A DNA stretch of 64,000 nt from UBA4582 sp002389265 (GTDB taxonomy: Bacteria > Pseudomonadota > Gammaproteobacteria > Pseudomonadales > Azotimanducaceae), in the NCBI GenBank assembly GCA_943788825.1, contig CALSRT010000006.1, positions 186,001 through 250,000 of the forward strand, written 5' to 3'. The translations under genes and the position numbers were made by a program. Numbering within the stretch: position 1 is the stretch's first letter; the number at the start of each line of letters is the position of its first letter. This document shows, piece by piece, positions 18,712 through 28,348 of this stretch. The notes beneath the pieces were generated by a model, which was given only the letters and a program-made list of their open reading frames with translations, had not been told where the DNA came from and searched no databases.

Positions 18712-18787
18712 TAGGTTGAACTCCAATATTAAATAAAATTATAGTTTACGTACGGTTGTCAAAAGCGACAGCTACTGGCTGGTAACG

Positions 18788-19804
18788 CTAGGGTAAACGA
18801 CGTGCAGTATACCAATTCACCTCTCTTGAGTGCTTGTCGACCTCATCGACCACGTCGAGTATCAGAGCGAACAAAGCCATCCTGATAGTGACGCCGTTGT
18901 CAGTCTGGCGGAAGATCGCCAGGTTAGGGTTTTCATTTAAGTCGTTGTCGAGTTCATTGGCATCGCCCCGCGAGTCTCTGGGCAAGGGATGCATGATCAC
19001 CGTATTGGGCTCACAAAACTGCGTATAGGTGGCCTGGTTGAGACGGAATAAGCCTTTGTATTTTGCCGCTTCGGCGAGGCTCGGAAAGCGCTCTTCCTGA
19101 GTGCGCGTCACATATAGGATGTCGGCATTGCTGATACTGGAATTCATTTGAGTTGATTCCACCAGCTGGTGCCCGGCGGCGCGTATAGCATCGAGATAGA
19201 CTGCAGGTAAGGCCAGTTCTGGGGGCGATACCAGCGTAAATTGGACATTTGTGAACAAGCAAAGCAATTTAACCAATGAGTGGACAGCACGACCGTAACG
19301 AAGATCGCCGATCAAAGCGATGCGTAGATTATCGATGGTTTTGCCACGACCCTGGAGTTCCTTGCGAATAGTGTACAGGTCTAGCAGCGCCTGACTGGGA
19401 TGTTCGTTGGCGCCATCACCGGCATTCAGCACCGGCACGCGGCTGGCTGACGCAAATTCGGCCACCGAGCCTTCAAGCTCATGGCGCATCACAATCACAT
19501 CGCTGTAGCCAGATAGCACGCGCGCCGTGTCATAAAATGATTCGCCTTTAGCGATGGCGGTTGCCTTGATTTCGGTGGTCTCGCGAACCTCACCACCGAG
19601 AAGATTGAAGGCGCAGCCAAAGCTGACCCGGGTACGGGTGCTGGGCTCAAAGAACATACTGCCGAGAATCGCCCCCTCAAGCACGCGAGTGACGCGTTTG
19701 CGCTGTGCATAAGGCTCCATCGCCTCGGCGACGCTGAACACCGACTCGATAGCCTGCCGATCGAATTGAGAAACAGAGAGTATATGACTGCCAACGAAAT
19801 TCAT
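18788..19804 (-). CDS. pyrB: Aspartate carbamoyltransferase catalytic subunit, long form
   Basis: A 338-residue ATCase, which condenses carbamoyl phosphate with aspartate in pyrimidine synthesis. Carbamoyl-phosphate motif FFEPSTRTR is at about 52-60, then HPSQALLDLYTI, and HPLPR near 270. It is longer than the 311-residue E. coli chain, like the other ~338-residue ATCases. No pyrI or pyrC-like partner follows. The ATG at 19802-19804 is chosen since GAGG lies 6 nt upstream. It starts 36 bp after the LysR gene on the same strand and may share its transcript. Confidence 0.92.
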   Translation of the reverse strand: MNFVGSHILSVSQFDRQAIESVFSVAEAMEPYAQRKRVTRVLEGAILGSMFFEPSTRTRVSFGCAFNLLGGEVRETTEIKATAIAKGESFYDTARVLSGYSDVIVMRHELEGSVAEFASASRVPVLNAGDGANEHPSQALLDLYTIRKELQGRGKTIDNLRIALIGDLRYGRAVHSLVKLLCLFTNVQFTLVSPPELALPAVYLDAIRAAGHQLVESTQMNSSISNADILYVTRTQEERFPSLAEAAKYKGLFRLNQATYTQFCEPNTVIMHPLPRDSRGDANELDNDLNENPNLAIFRQTDNGVTIRMALFALILDVVDEVDKHSREVNWYTARRLP

Positions 19805-19840
19805 TGCCACCTCAAGTTGGACGAAAAAAAGTGCTGGGGG

Positions 19841-20755
19841 TTAATTCCAGGAAAGTTTGGCCGGCAATGACAAAATCAGTTCCCGCATCCACCGATTCGA
19901 CTGATCCTGGTCGGTGCTCTCATGCCAATAGAGATAGGTTTCCAGGTTGGGTACTTCGAAGGGTAACTGCAGGTATTTGACTGGCAGCCTTGAGACGACA
20001 AAATCGGCAAATACCCGAGGTACGGTGAGAGCCAGGTCTGATCTCATGACTAATTCCGGGGTCGCCAAGTAGTGTTGCGTACGCAGGGAGATTTTTCGGC
20101 GTTTGCCCATTTTTCCCAATGCCAGATCAACTTGGCCGAGGCCGCCGCGGCGGCTGGAAATATGGATGTGATTGAGGCTCAGGTAGGTGTCGAGATCGAG
20201 ATGATCTTTAACTCGGCTATGATCAGCACGTACCAGGCAAACCTGCGGGTGCGAAAATAATGGCGCCTGGCGAATCTGTTGATCTGGCGTCAGAGGTATG
20301 TCGACGGCAAGGTCGAGGTTGCCCGAGGCTAATTCAATATTCATGTCGCGGCGCCGGACCTGATAACAGTCAATGGAGACGTTAGGCGCATCCTGGGTGA
20401 TTTTACCGAACAGGTACGGCAGGACTATAGACTGAGATAAGTCTGTCATGCTTACCCGGAAGCGTTTGTCTGAGGCCTTGGGCTCAAATGCATCGCTCTC
20501 CTGGACGCTGGAACGAATCAAGCCGAGCGCCTGGCGAACGGAGCCAATAATATTTTGTGATACCGGGGTCGGAACCATGCCTTCTGCGGTCCGAACAAAC
20601 AGGGGATCATCAAACAAGTTACGTAGTCGTGACAGAGAGTTCGAGACAGCGGGTTGGGTAATGCCGATGATTTCACCGGCACGGGTCAGGTTACCCTCAG
20701 TGTAGATGGCATCAAAGACAACGAATAGGTTTAAGTCGATATCGCTCAGTTTCAT
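19841..20755 (-). CDS. LysR-family transcriptional regulator
   Basis: A 304-residue LysR regulator. The N-terminal winged helix-turn-helix spans about residues 1-65 (LNLFVVFDAIYTEGNLTRAGEIIGITQPAVSNSLSRLRNLFDDPLF), of the NodD/LinR-like type. The rest is the effector-binding domain. Its target is unknown: it is followed by pyrB and preceded, divergently, by the type II secretion operon, so the 390-bp upstream region could contain sites for autoregulation or gspE control. Confidence 0.9.
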   Translation of the reverse strand: MKLSDIDLNLFVVFDAIYTEGNLTRAGEIIGITQPAVSNSLSRLRNLFDDPLFVRTAEGMVPTPVSQNIIGSVRQALGLIRSSVQESDAFEPKASDKRFRVSMTDLSQSIVLPYLFGKITQDAPNVSIDCYQVRRRDMNIELASGNLDLAVDIPLTPDQQIRQAPLFSHPQVCLVRADHSRVKDHLDLDTYLSLNHIHISSRRGGLGQVDLALGKMGKRRKISLRTQHYLATPELVMRSDLALTVPRVFADFVVSRLPVKYLQLPFEVPNLETYLYWHESTDQDQSNRWMRELILSLPAKLSWN

Positions 20756-21147
20756 TTTGCGGGTATCATCATGTCTGTCGTTTTATTAAGTAGCGGTCAG
20801 ATGTCTGAGAGTTAGCGCGAGTTTTATTGACGCTTTCAAGACCTCGACGAGACGACGGGTTATCATCGCTCTGAATCATCAAACCAAAATTTAAACAGTA
20901 GCACTTATACTAAGCCGGTTTTGCTCTGATGAGAAGTGCTCGGTGGAGGATTTACCAAAATAGCCTAGTTACCATGTTGTCAGGTCTGGCCAGCGGGCGA
21001 TGACTTGGTGAAGCCGATGATTCTGTTGGTCGCTCAAACGACAACAGCATAGACTTGATAGCAAGGGATTAAAAGATGTTGATATATGTTATTTTACAAT
21101 GCGATAAAGTTAAAACCTTAAGTAATAGATTGCATGGAATCTGATCT
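20756..21147. promoter_or_regulatory. Intergenic region between lysR-type gene and gspE
   Basis: A 392-bp interval without a convincing ORF. It must carry the divergent promoters of the LysR gene and the secretion operon. An inverted repeat AGCACTT (20900-20906) / AAGTGCT (20934-20940) with a 27-nt interval is present. The last 90 bp are AT-rich (TTGATATATGTTATTTTACAA) and suit a gspE promoter. Nothing more specific is supported. Confidence 0.35.
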
Positions 21148-22635
21148 ATGAGTGACGTTGGCACAAAATTACGGCTACCCTTTTCCTTTGCCAAACGACA
21201 TGGAGTGCTGCTCTTGTCAGGGCCGAGTGCGACAGCCAATGCAGTGCTGTTCAAGGCTGGGGTTGAGCCCGCAGTCTTGATGGAAGTCAGACGCTTCGTT
21301 GGCGCGGCGATCACGCCAAAGGAAGTGGATAACGCGACCTTCGATCACCAGCTGTCGAGCACCTATCAGAATGATGCTGGTGAGGCGATGCAGATGATTG
21401 AGGGGCTAGGCGAAGGTATGGACCTTAGTAGCCTCGCGGATCTGATCCCCGAAGCGGGGGATCTGCTTGAGCAAGACGACGACGCGCCGATTATTAAACT
21501 GATTAATAGTCTTTTGACAGAAGCCGTCAATGTGGGTGCCTCCGATGTCCATGTCGAGACCTATGAGACACAATTAGTCATTCGCTTTCGAGTCGACGGT
21601 GTGTTGCGAGAAGTGGTCAAGCCGAGGCGCGCCTTGGCGCCTTTGCTGGTATCCCGAATTAAGGTCATGGCGAAGCTGGATATCGCTGAGAAGCGTTTGC
21701 CGCAGGATGGTCGTATCTCGGTCCGAGTTGGCGGTAAGGAAGTGGATGTCAGGGTCTCGACTATTCCTGCCAGTAACGGCGAACGGGTGGTCATGCGCTT
21801 GCTGGACAAGCAGGAAGGCCACCGGGGCCTGGTGAATATGGGCATGGGTCAGGGAGATCTTGAGTCCATGCAGCGGCTACTGAAGAAACCTCACGGTATT
21901 ATCCTTGTCACAGGGCCTACCGGTTCGGGTAAATCGACCACGTTGTATGCCTGCCTGGATCATCTCAACGATCGATCGCGGAATATTTTGACCGTTGAAG
22001 ATCCGATTGAATACGATGTCGAGGGTGTTGGCCAGACTCAGGTCAATACGAAAGCAGACATGACGTTTGCTCGGGGCCTTCGAGCGATCTTGCGGCAGGA
22101 CCCCGATGTGGTCATGGTGGGAGAAATTCGTGATCGTGAGACAGCCGATATCTCGGTCCAGGCCAGTCTGACAGGGCACCTGGTGCTTTCAACGCTGCAC
22201 ACCAACACAGCGGTGGGGGCCTTGAATCGACTGGAAAATATGGGCATCCAGAGCTACTTGTTAAGTAACAGCATCATCGGCTTGGTGGCTCAAAGGCTGA
22301 TCCGGGTGCTTTGTAAAGACTGCCGGGAACCCTATGTTGCCAGTGAGTTAGAGCGCCAGATGATCGGCGTGGAGCCAACCCGGGCAGTGACTCTTTACCG
22401 GCCGGTGGGCTGTGATCGATGCGCGCATGAGGGCTATCGCGGCCGGGTCGGTATCTTTGAGGTTCTGGTGATTGATGATGAAATGCGCAGAATGATTCAT
22501 CGTAACGCCCCTGAGCTTGATCTGGAGCAGCATGCCAGAAGCCAAACCACCAGTATCCGCCAGGATGGTTGGGTTAAAGTCCTGGCTGGTATAACCTCCG
22601 CGGATGAAGTGATCCGCGTCACAATGGAAGATTAG
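21148..22635 (+). CDS. gspE: Type II secretion ATPase GspE
   Basis: A 495-residue secretion ATPase on the cytoplasmic side of the type II machine. After an N-terminal domain come Walker A GPTGSGKST (256-264), the Asp box ILTVEDPIEY, Walker B DPDVVMVGEIRD, the His box LSTLHTNTA, and the zinc-binding CKDC...CDRC pair that marks GspE. It is the first gene of the operon here; gspC and gspD, which usually precede it, are absent from the window. Confidence 0.95.
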   Translation: MSDVGTKLRLPFSFAKRHGVLLLSGPSATANAVLFKAGVEPAVLMEVRRFVGAAITPKEVDNATFDHQLSSTYQNDAGEAMQMIEGLGEGMDLSSLADLIPEAGDLLEQDDDAPIIKLINSLLTEAVNVGASDVHVETYETQLVIRFRVDGVLREVVKPRRALAPLLVSRIKVMAKLDIAEKRLPQDGRISVRVGGKEVDVRVSTIPASNGERVVMRLLDKQEGHRGLVNMGMGQGDLESMQRLLKKPHGIILVTGPTGSGKSTTLYACLDHLNDRSRNILTVEDPIEYDVEGVGQTQVNTKADMTFARGLRAILRQDPDVVMVGEIRDRETADISVQASLTGHLVLSTLHTNTAVGALNRLENMGIQSYLLSNSIIGLVAQRLIRVLCKDCREPYVASELERQMIGVEPTRAVTLYRPVGCDRCAHEGYRGRVGIFEVLVIDDEMRRMIHRNAPELDLEQHARSQTTSIRQDGWVKVLAGITSADEVIRVTMED

Positions 22636-22661
22636 CGCGATTTTGAGCCGGGAAAATATCC

Positions 22662-23879
22662 ATGCCAGCCTTTGAATACACAGCACTGAATGGGCGTGGC
22701 CGCCAGGTAAAAGGCATCTTCGAGGCAGATAGTGCGCGGCAGGTAAGGCAATTGCTGCGTGACAAGGGGCTGTCACCGCTCACTGTTGCTGTCAGCAATG
22801 CCAAGAAAGTTGATCAAACCAGTTGGTCTCAGTGGTTCAGTCCGTCACTTTCGGTCCGCGAGCGGGCGCTGGTCACGCGCCAAATTGCTACGTTGATCGC
22901 AGCGGGTTTACCCGTTGAGGAGTGTTTGTTGGCGGTCTCAAAGCAGAGCGAGAATCCGCGCACCCAGCGGATTTTGATTACAGTGCGGTCCAAGGTGATG
23001 GAAGGTTTCTCGCTCGCGAATGGTCTGGCAGAGTACCCGCGAGCCTTTCCTGACCTGTTCAGGGCGACGGTAGCGGCCGGCGAGTCGGCAGGTCACCTGG
23101 ACATGGTGTTAAACCGACTGGCAGATTTTACTGAGGCGGAGTTAGAGTCGAAGCAACGGGTTCAGCAGGCGATGGTTTATCCGGTGATTTTGTTTGCCTT
23201 GACCATCGCAATCCTCGCCGGCTTATTGGGTTATGTAGTACCTGATATCGTTAAGGTGTTCAGCGATACAGGGCAGGATTTGCCAACCTTGACGGTATTT
23301 ATTATTAGTCTGAGTGATATCGTCAAAGACTGGGGACTTGTGTTGTTGATTGTCGCTCTACTCGTCAGTGTTGCGGCTCGCCGGGCACTGCAGGTGCCGG
23401 CGATTCGATTGCACTATGACCGGCGCTTATTGCATGTGCCGCTGATAGCGAAAATGAGTCGTGGGCTCAATACGGCGCAGTTCGCGAGCACCTTAAGTAT
23501 TTTGTCGGCCAGCGGCGTACCGTTGGTTGAGGCGATGAAAATTGCCGGCCAGGTGTTATCCAATAGCTGGCTGAAGTTGAAAGTCCATGAAGCGACAGTG
23601 AAAGTTAGCGAGGGTGTCAGTCTGCACGCGGCACTGGAACAAAGTGGTTATTTCCCGCCGATGATGCTCCACATGATTGCCAGCGGCGAGGCGAGTGGCG
23701 AGCTGGATCATATGCTCGTGCGGGTAGCGAATCATATGCAGCAGGACGTTGAGATGTTATTGGGGGTCATACTGAGCCTGTTTGGACCCTTTATGCTGCT
23801 GCTGATGGGCGGTGCTGTGTTTACCATCGTCATGGCGATTCTGTTGCCGATTATTAATCTGAATCAACTGGTAGCTTGA
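22662..23879 (+). CDS. gspF: Type II secretion inner-membrane platform protein GspF
   Basis: A 405-residue polytopic protein. The N-terminus MPAFEYTALNGRGRQVKG is typical. Two T2SSF domains follow (RQIATLIAAGLPVEECL... and STLSILSASGVPLVEAM), each with a membrane helix, plus a third helix at the C-terminus (LLLMGGAVFTIVMAILLP). It links the GspE ATPase to the pseudopilus assembly. It follows gspE by 26 bp. Confidence 0.95.
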   Translation: MPAFEYTALNGRGRQVKGIFEADSARQVRQLLRDKGLSPLTVAVSNAKKVDQTSWSQWFSPSLSVRERALVTRQIATLIAAGLPVEECLLAVSKQSENPRTQRILITVRSKVMEGFSLANGLAEYPRAFPDLFRATVAAGESAGHLDMVLNRLADFTEAELESKQRVQQAMVYPVILFALTIAILAGLLGYVVPDIVKVFSDTGQDLPTLTVFIISLSDIVKDWGLVLLIVALLVSVAARRALQVPAIRLHYDRRLLHVPLIAKMSRGLNTAQFASTLSILSASGVPLVEAMKIAGQVLSNSWLKLKVHEATVKVSEGVSLHAALEQSGYFPPMMLHMIASGEASGELDHMLVRVANHMQQDVEMLLGVILSLFGPFMLLLMGGAVFTIVMAILLPIINLNQLVA

Positions 23880-23997
23880 GGCATGTACTATTCCCCGTTA
23901 GCAGGGTTTAAGGGTGGTTATAGTCGCCTGTAGACGTTGATACTGGTGTAATATCCATTTCTGTCAGTGGGCATGTAAAATTGGGTACAGGAGTACT

Positions 23998-24429
23998 ATG
24001 AAGTCATATCAAATGAGTCGCGCGCGGGGATTTACCCTGATAGAAATCATGGTTGTTGTCGTCATTTTAGGGATTCTGGGGTCCCTGATTGTGCCGAATA
24101 TCATCGGTCGGCCTGATGAAGCCCGTGTAACCGCAGCCCGTGCCGATATCGAGGCGATAGGTAATGCCCTCGAACTCTACCGATTGGATAACGGGGATTA
24201 CCCCAGTACTGATCAGGGGCTTGAGGCGCTGGTAACCCAGCCATCAGGCTATCCTGAGCCTAGACGCTGGAACTCTGAGGGCTATTTGAAGAAGCTGCCC
24301 ATCGATCCTTGGGATGAACCCTATCTGTATTTTAGCGAAGACCGGACTTTTGAGGTCTATTCACTCGGCTCGGATCGCCAGGAAGGTGGTGAAGGCGTTG
24401 ATGCAGACCTGCGTTATTCAGAGCTCTAG
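23998..24429 (+). CDS. gspG: Major pseudopilin GspG
   Basis: A 143-residue class III pseudopilin. The prepilin peptidase site is ARG-FTLIEIM (cut after Gly11, Glu at +5) and a hydrophobic helix follows. The body has the GspG pattern DNGDYPSTDQGLEALVTQP, KKLPIDPWDEPY and YSLGSDRQEGGEG, the last two giving the calcium site. The 118-bp gap after gspF could hold a separate promoter for this abundant subunit. An AGGAG site precedes the ATG. Confidence 0.96.
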   Translation: MKSYQMSRARGFTLIEIMVVVVILGILGSLIVPNIIGRPDEARVTAARADIEAIGNALELYRLDNGDYPSTDQGLEALVTQPSGYPEPRRWNSEGYLKKLPIDPWDEPYLYFSEDRTFEVYSLGSDRQEGGEGVDADLRYSEL

Positions 24430-24964
24430 GTTCAGAGATCCGCGTGCGCTGCCGCAAGGCAGCGCGGGGTTTACTTTGCTCGAAATACTCATTGTTCTGT
24501 TTATTGTCGCTATCATGTCCGGTGTTGTGGTTGCGAATTTGCCGTCCTTTGCCCAGACCGATGATTTTGATACAGAGACTCGGCGTCTGAAGACATTACT
24601 GGATCTGGCGCGGCTGGAGGCCCAGGTTCAGACCAGTGAGTTCGGGTTTAAACCTGGTCAGCGCGGTTACGAATTTAGGTTGTACGACGAATCTCAAGAT
24701 AAATGGTTGCCCGTTCAGGCGCGGCCATTCAGCCCACGTGAACTGGGTGCGGAAATCACCTTGTCGGTCAAAATCGAAGATAACAGCATGAAGTTGGGTG
24801 GCGAAACATCCACCGGTGGTGCGCCGCCAATCTTGATCCTGTCTAGCGGCGAGATCACGCCATTTGAGCTGACGCTGACCACCGTCGGTGCTGTCTCAAG
24901 AACCCTGTTAGCAGATGGCTATAGCGAGCTTCGTTGGCAAGATGAGGCGCCAGATGGGCAATAG
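24401..24964 (+). CDS. gspH: Minor pseudopilin GspH
   Basis: A 187-residue pseudopilin. The ATG at 24401 overlaps the end of gspG and gives a 23-residue leader ending SAG-FTLLEIL, with a hydrophobic helix after it. Longer starts (from 24314) would lie deep in gspG. The C-terminal part (PPILILSSGEITPFELTL) matches the GspH/FimT fold. It is a minor subunit of the pseudopilus. Confidence 0.88.
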   Translation: MQTCVIQSSRFRDPRALPQGSAGFTLLEILIVLFIVAIMSGVVVANLPSFAQTDDFDTETRRLKTLLDLARLEAQVQTSEFGFKPGQRGYEFRLYDESQDKWLPVQARPFSPRELGAEITLSVKIEDNSMKLGGETSTGGAPPILILSSGEITPFELTLTTVGAVSRTLLADGYSELRWQDEAPDGQ

Positions 24965-25337
24965 ACGTACGGCGGGCTTTACCCTGTTAGAGGTCATGAT
25001 TGCGCTGGCCGTTTTTGCTGTTGTGTCGGCAGCCTTGGTGCGCAATGCGGCGGTGGCTGTGCGCCAGACCACCATCATCGAGGAGCGGTCTCTGGGTATC
25101 TGGGTCGCAGAGAATCAGCTTAGCCAAATGCGTATTCAGGTCAGGTCCGATGAGAATTATCCTGCCTTGGGGACCAATCGGTACGCCGTGAATCTGGCAG
25201 ACCGCGATTGGGAGGTGGTTGTTAAAATCGCCGCCACCGAAAATGCCGACATACGTCGAGTCGAAGTTGCAGTCTCTGCGGCGCAGCAGCCAGATCAGGT
25301 TGTGGCTGATCTTGCTGGTTTTCTGGGGCGCTACTGA
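24954..25337 (+). CDS. gspI: Minor pseudopilin GspI
   Basis: A 127-residue pseudopilin with a short leader MGNRRTAG-FTLLEVMIAL (cut after Gly8). The ATG at 24954 is preferred because GAGG lies 6 nt upstream; an ATG at 24942 is possible. RSLGIWVAENQLSQMRI is the typical GspI region after the helix. It overlaps gspH by 11 bp and its stop overlaps the gspJ start (TGATG). Confidence 0.9.
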   Translation: MGNRRTAGFTLLEVMIALAVFAVVSAALVRNAAVAVRQTTIIEERSLGIWVAENQLSQMRIQVRSDENYPALGTNRYAVNLADRDWEVVVKIAATENADIRRVEVAVSAAQQPDQVVADLAGFLGRY

Positions 25338-26125
25338 TGCGTACTCGGGCGGGCTTTACCTTGCTGGAAGTCTTGGTGGCGATGTCGATATTTTCTGTCA
25401 TTGGTCTAGGTGCATCTCAGATGCTGCGCAGTATGATTCAAACTCACGACCGTACTCAGGGGCGGATTGAGTCGTTCAGTGGCATGACTCAAGCACTGTT
25501 GCTCATGGAGCGGGATCTTACGCAGATCGTGGACCGGCCCATACGCGGTGAATATGGCGAGTCTCTACCAAGCCTGATGGTGGCCAGTGGCGCTTACCCA
25601 TTAGAGTTCACCCGCACCGGCTGGAACAATCCTTTGAGTTTACCCCGCAGCGGTTTGCAGCGAGTTGCCTATGAGCTGCTTGAGGAGGGTCAGCTGGTTC
25701 GGCACTTTTGGTTGGTGCTGGATAGAGCCGAGGACTCCAGCCCCAGGTCGCAGTTCTTGCTGACAGGTATTCGTAATCTGCGGGTCAATCTGGTGGATGA
25801 AGAGGGCAATCAAACTGATAGCTGGCCGGGTGCAGAAGAGCCTGGCATGCTGCCTGCCGGCATCGAGGTTATCCTGGAAACTGAACAGCTGGGTGAGGTT
25901 CGACGATTGTTTCCCTTGGTTAAGAAGGCTGTTGTTCGTCAACAGCTGTCGAACGAAGATGCCACGGAGGATGAAGACTCAGAGGACTCTGACTCTGATT
26001 CTGACTCTGATTCTGACTCTGATTCTGGTAAGGACGACGACAGCGTTATTGAGCGAGTGCCTGGAGGTGACGAATCACAGGATGCTGCGAGTGACACTGA
26101 TGTACCAACGGATATTGATCCATGA
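25337..26125 (+). CDS. gspJ: Minor pseudopilin GspJ with Asp-Ser repeat tail
   Basis: A 262-residue pseudopilin. The leader MRTRAG is cut before FTLLEVLVAM. The core through about residue 200 is a normal GspJ (ARQ-like MERDLTQIV..., GWNNP, QRVAYEL). The C-terminus is unusual: an acidic low-complexity tail of about 55 residues with seven consecutive Asp-Ser pairs at 217-230, encoded by 6-bp repeats. GspJ usually ends near 200 residues, so this is an added extension. It caps the pseudopilus together with GspI and GspK. Confidence 0.9.
   Translation: MRTRAGFTLLEVLVAMSIFSVIGLGASQMLRSMIQTHDRTQGRIESFSGMTQALLLMERDLTQIVDRPIRGEYGESLPSLMVASGAYPLEFTRTGWNNPLSLPRSGLQRVAYELLEEGQLVRHFWLVLDRAEDSSPRSQFLLTGIRNLRVNLVDEEGNQTDSWPGAEEPGMLPAGIEVILETEQLGEVRRLFPLVKKAVVRQQLSNEDATEDEDSEDSDSDSDSDSDSDSGKDDDSVIERVPGGDESQDAASDTDVPTDIDP
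25985..26026 (+). repeat. 6-bp tandem repeat encoding (Asp-Ser)7 in gspJ
   Basis: Seven in-frame copies of GA(C/T)TCT, largely alternating GACTCT and GATTCT. The unit is two codons, so slippage would change tail length without breaking the frame. Confidence 0.9.
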
Positions 26126-27129
26126 TGGGTAGACTCGATCAGCGCCAAGGTGGTGTAGCTCTGATTTCAGTGCTGCTGATCGTGGTCATCGCGACTGTTC
26201 TGGGGGTAGCGATGACCCGTGAGCAAAACTACGCGATTACACGGGCGCGTTTATTTCTGGAGCAGACTCGGGTCCATCAATATGCCTTAGGCGGCGAAGA
26301 GCTGGCGCGTCAAATTTTGCATGCTGACTTTGACAAGTCGCCATTGAAGGATGCCCTGGGTGAAGACTGGGCCCAGCAAGACCTGCAGTTCGAGTTTGAA
26401 GATGGCGCTGTCGAGTTGCGCATCGAGGATTTGCAGGGACGGTTCAATCTGAATTCGCTGGTGGAACGCGCCGGTGGCAACAACATGGCACGCATGCGAT
26501 TCACCAATTTGTTGAACCAGCAGGGTATCGATCCCGCTATTACTGATCGTCTTATAGACTGGCTTGATGGTAATCAAGCTGTGGGTACGCTCGGGGCAGA
26601 AGACTATGATTATCTTGGTCTGGATAAGCCCTATCGAACCAGTGGGCAGGCCCTGGCGGATGCGAGTGAGTTGAGATTGTTGTTGAATATGGATCCCGCG
26701 AGCTTGGCAAGGCTCATGCCGCTGGTGACCGCGTTACCAGACCCCGGTTCGACCCTGAACGTCAATACCGCCAAACCAGCAGTTCTGCAGGCACTCGTCG
26801 CGGATTTAACGCCAGAGGTGGTGGATAGCCTGGCTTTGAGTCGCCAGGACAATGATGGGTATGATAATGTGCAGAGCTTTATGCAAGATGAGTCCCTGGC
26901 CGGATATCGAGTGCCGCTGGAGGGCATAGGGGTTACTTCCAGTTTCTTTCAGGTCAGCATTCGAGCCCGTTACCAGGCTCGGTTCGGTTATCTGACGAGC
27001 ATTATCCAGCGAGATGTGGGTGATGGCAGCATGCGAGTAATTTATCGCGACATTGGCACCAAGGTTTACCCTTTTAGCACGAGCGATGCGTTAAGTGATG
27101 TCGCCAACAGCGAGGCAGTGGATGGCTGA
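26122..27129 (+). CDS. gspK: Minor pseudopilin GspK
   Basis: A 335-residue protein, the large pseudopilin at the tip. The leader ends at QGG and is followed by VALISVLLIVVIATVLG; as is typical of GspK, the position-5 Glu is missing. RFNLNSLV and the helical domain with LNVNTAKPAVLQAL (T2SSK helix-hairpin motif) follow. Start ATG at 26122 or the adjacent 26125; it overlaps the gspJ stop. Confidence 0.93.
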   Translation: MMGRLDQRQGGVALISVLLIVVIATVLGVAMTREQNYAITRARLFLEQTRVHQYALGGEELARQILHADFDKSPLKDALGEDWAQQDLQFEFEDGAVELRIEDLQGRFNLNSLVERAGGNNMARMRFTNLLNQQGIDPAITDRLIDWLDGNQAVGTLGAEDYDYLGLDKPYRTSGQALADASELRLLLNMDPASLARLMPLVTALPDPGSTLNVNTAKPAVLQALVADLTPEVVDSLALSRQDNDGYDNVQSFMQDESLAGYRVPLEGIGVTSSFFQVSIRARYQARFGYLTSIIQRDVGDGSMRVIYRDIGTKVYPFSTSDALSDVANSEAVDG

Positions 27130-28348
27130 AAATATTTATATACGCCTTGCCGGTCAGCGAGCCGAGTGGCTGATCATGGACCCAGCTGAGCAGTATCCGC
27201 GGCTGCGAGGCGAGGGGCCCATTGACGAGCTGGGAGTGCGCCTGGCAGACATCAACTGGCTCGGCAGTACGATTGTGCTGTTGCGGGCAGAAGATGTGCT
27301 GCTGACCCGGGCGAGCGTGCCGAGTAAACAGGCACGGCAGATTCTGCAAGCGGTGCCTTTCGCCGTTGAAGAGCAACTCGCCAGCGAGATTGAAGATTGT
27401 CATTTCGCCTTAGGCAATCGTTATGATGGCGGTGAAGTCAGTGTCGCAGTTGTTGATCGAAGGTTGTTTGAACAGGCGCTCGCCGCGCTGCAGGTTGCGA
27501 ATATCTGGCCTGAAATGGTGCTGGTGGACGTCTTACAGGTCCCCTTGGACGGCAGTGCGAGCTTGTTAGTTGATCACGACCGTCTGTTGATTCGCACGGG
27601 TGACGGGGCGGGCTTAAGTTTCCCTCTGGATCAGATGGCGCTGGCAATCGGTCTGCTATCTGCAGCACAGCGCGCCGACCTGGTTATTCGCGTTGCTGCT
27701 GAACAGCGTGAGGGGATCAACCTGGCCATTAGCCAGGTCAATGTCGAGTACGACATGACCTGCAGAGTCGTTGAATTGGATAGTGACAGTCTGGTTTACC
27801 TGTGTCGTGGTCTTGATAGGCAAGGTCTGGACCTGCTTCAGGGTGAATTTCAAGTCAAGCAGCAGTCAACGGGCACTAGTGGTATCTGGCGCTCGGTGGC
27901 CATACTTGGGCTGGTGGCTTTTGTGCTGCACCTGTCGGTGCTGTTCGGTCAAGGATTGTACTTGGCTCGTCAGGCCCAGGAATTCGAGCTCGCGGCTCAA
28001 CAGCTTTATGCAGAGGTTTTTCCGAATGACAGAAATGTTAATGATGTGCGTCGGCGTTGGCGAGCCAAGCTCGGCCAGGCTGGCAACAATGGGAGCGGGG
28101 ACTTTGTATCTCTATTCTCGGAGGCGGCCAAGAGCTTGTCGGGCTCAGATCTCGTGCTGAGTAATATCAATTATAACGACAGCCGCGGTGACCTGATTTT
28201 GCAAGTTCAGGCGCCGCGCAGTGAAAAAATGGTCGCGTTCGTACAGCAATTGACAGCGCAGGGCTTAAAGGCAGAGATTGGCACTATCAGCCAGGAAGCG
28301 GACTTGGTGAAGGGCAGCGTCAAGATAAAATCTGGGGGGGGTGCCTGA
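27122..28348 (+). CDS. gspL: Type II secretion protein GspL
   Basis: A 408-residue protein with a cytoplasmic actin-like domain that recruits GspE (about residues 1-240), one membrane segment (SVAILGLVAFVLHLSVLFG), and a periplasmic ferredoxin-like domain. The ATG at 27122 overlaps the gspK stop by 8 bp and yields MAENIYIRLAGQ. Its stop overlaps the gspM start (TGATG). Confidence 0.92.
   Translation: MAENIYIRLAGQRAEWLIMDPAEQYPRLRGEGPIDELGVRLADINWLGSTIVLLRAEDVLLTRASVPSKQARQILQAVPFAVEEQLASEIEDCHFALGNRYDGGEVSVAVVDRRLFEQALAALQVANIWPEMVLVDVLQVPLDGSASLLVDHDRLLIRTGDGAGLSFPLDQMALAIGLLSAAQRADLVIRVAAEQREGINLAISQVNVEYDMTCRVVELDSDSLVYLCRGLDRQGLDLLQGEFQVKQQSTGTSGIWRSVAILGLVAFVLHLSVLFGQGLYLARQAQEFELAAQQLYAEVFPNDRNVNDVRRRWRAKLGQAGNNGSGDFVSLFSEAAKSLSGSDLVLSNINYNDSRGDLILQVQAPRSEKMVAFVQQLTAQGLKAEIGTISQEADLVKGSVKIKSGGGA

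Noticed and set aside
18738..18762. TTGACA-TATAAT promoter for cysK
   Set aside because: Spacing of 13 nt is too short for a normal sigma70 promoter; mentioned in the cysK entry only.
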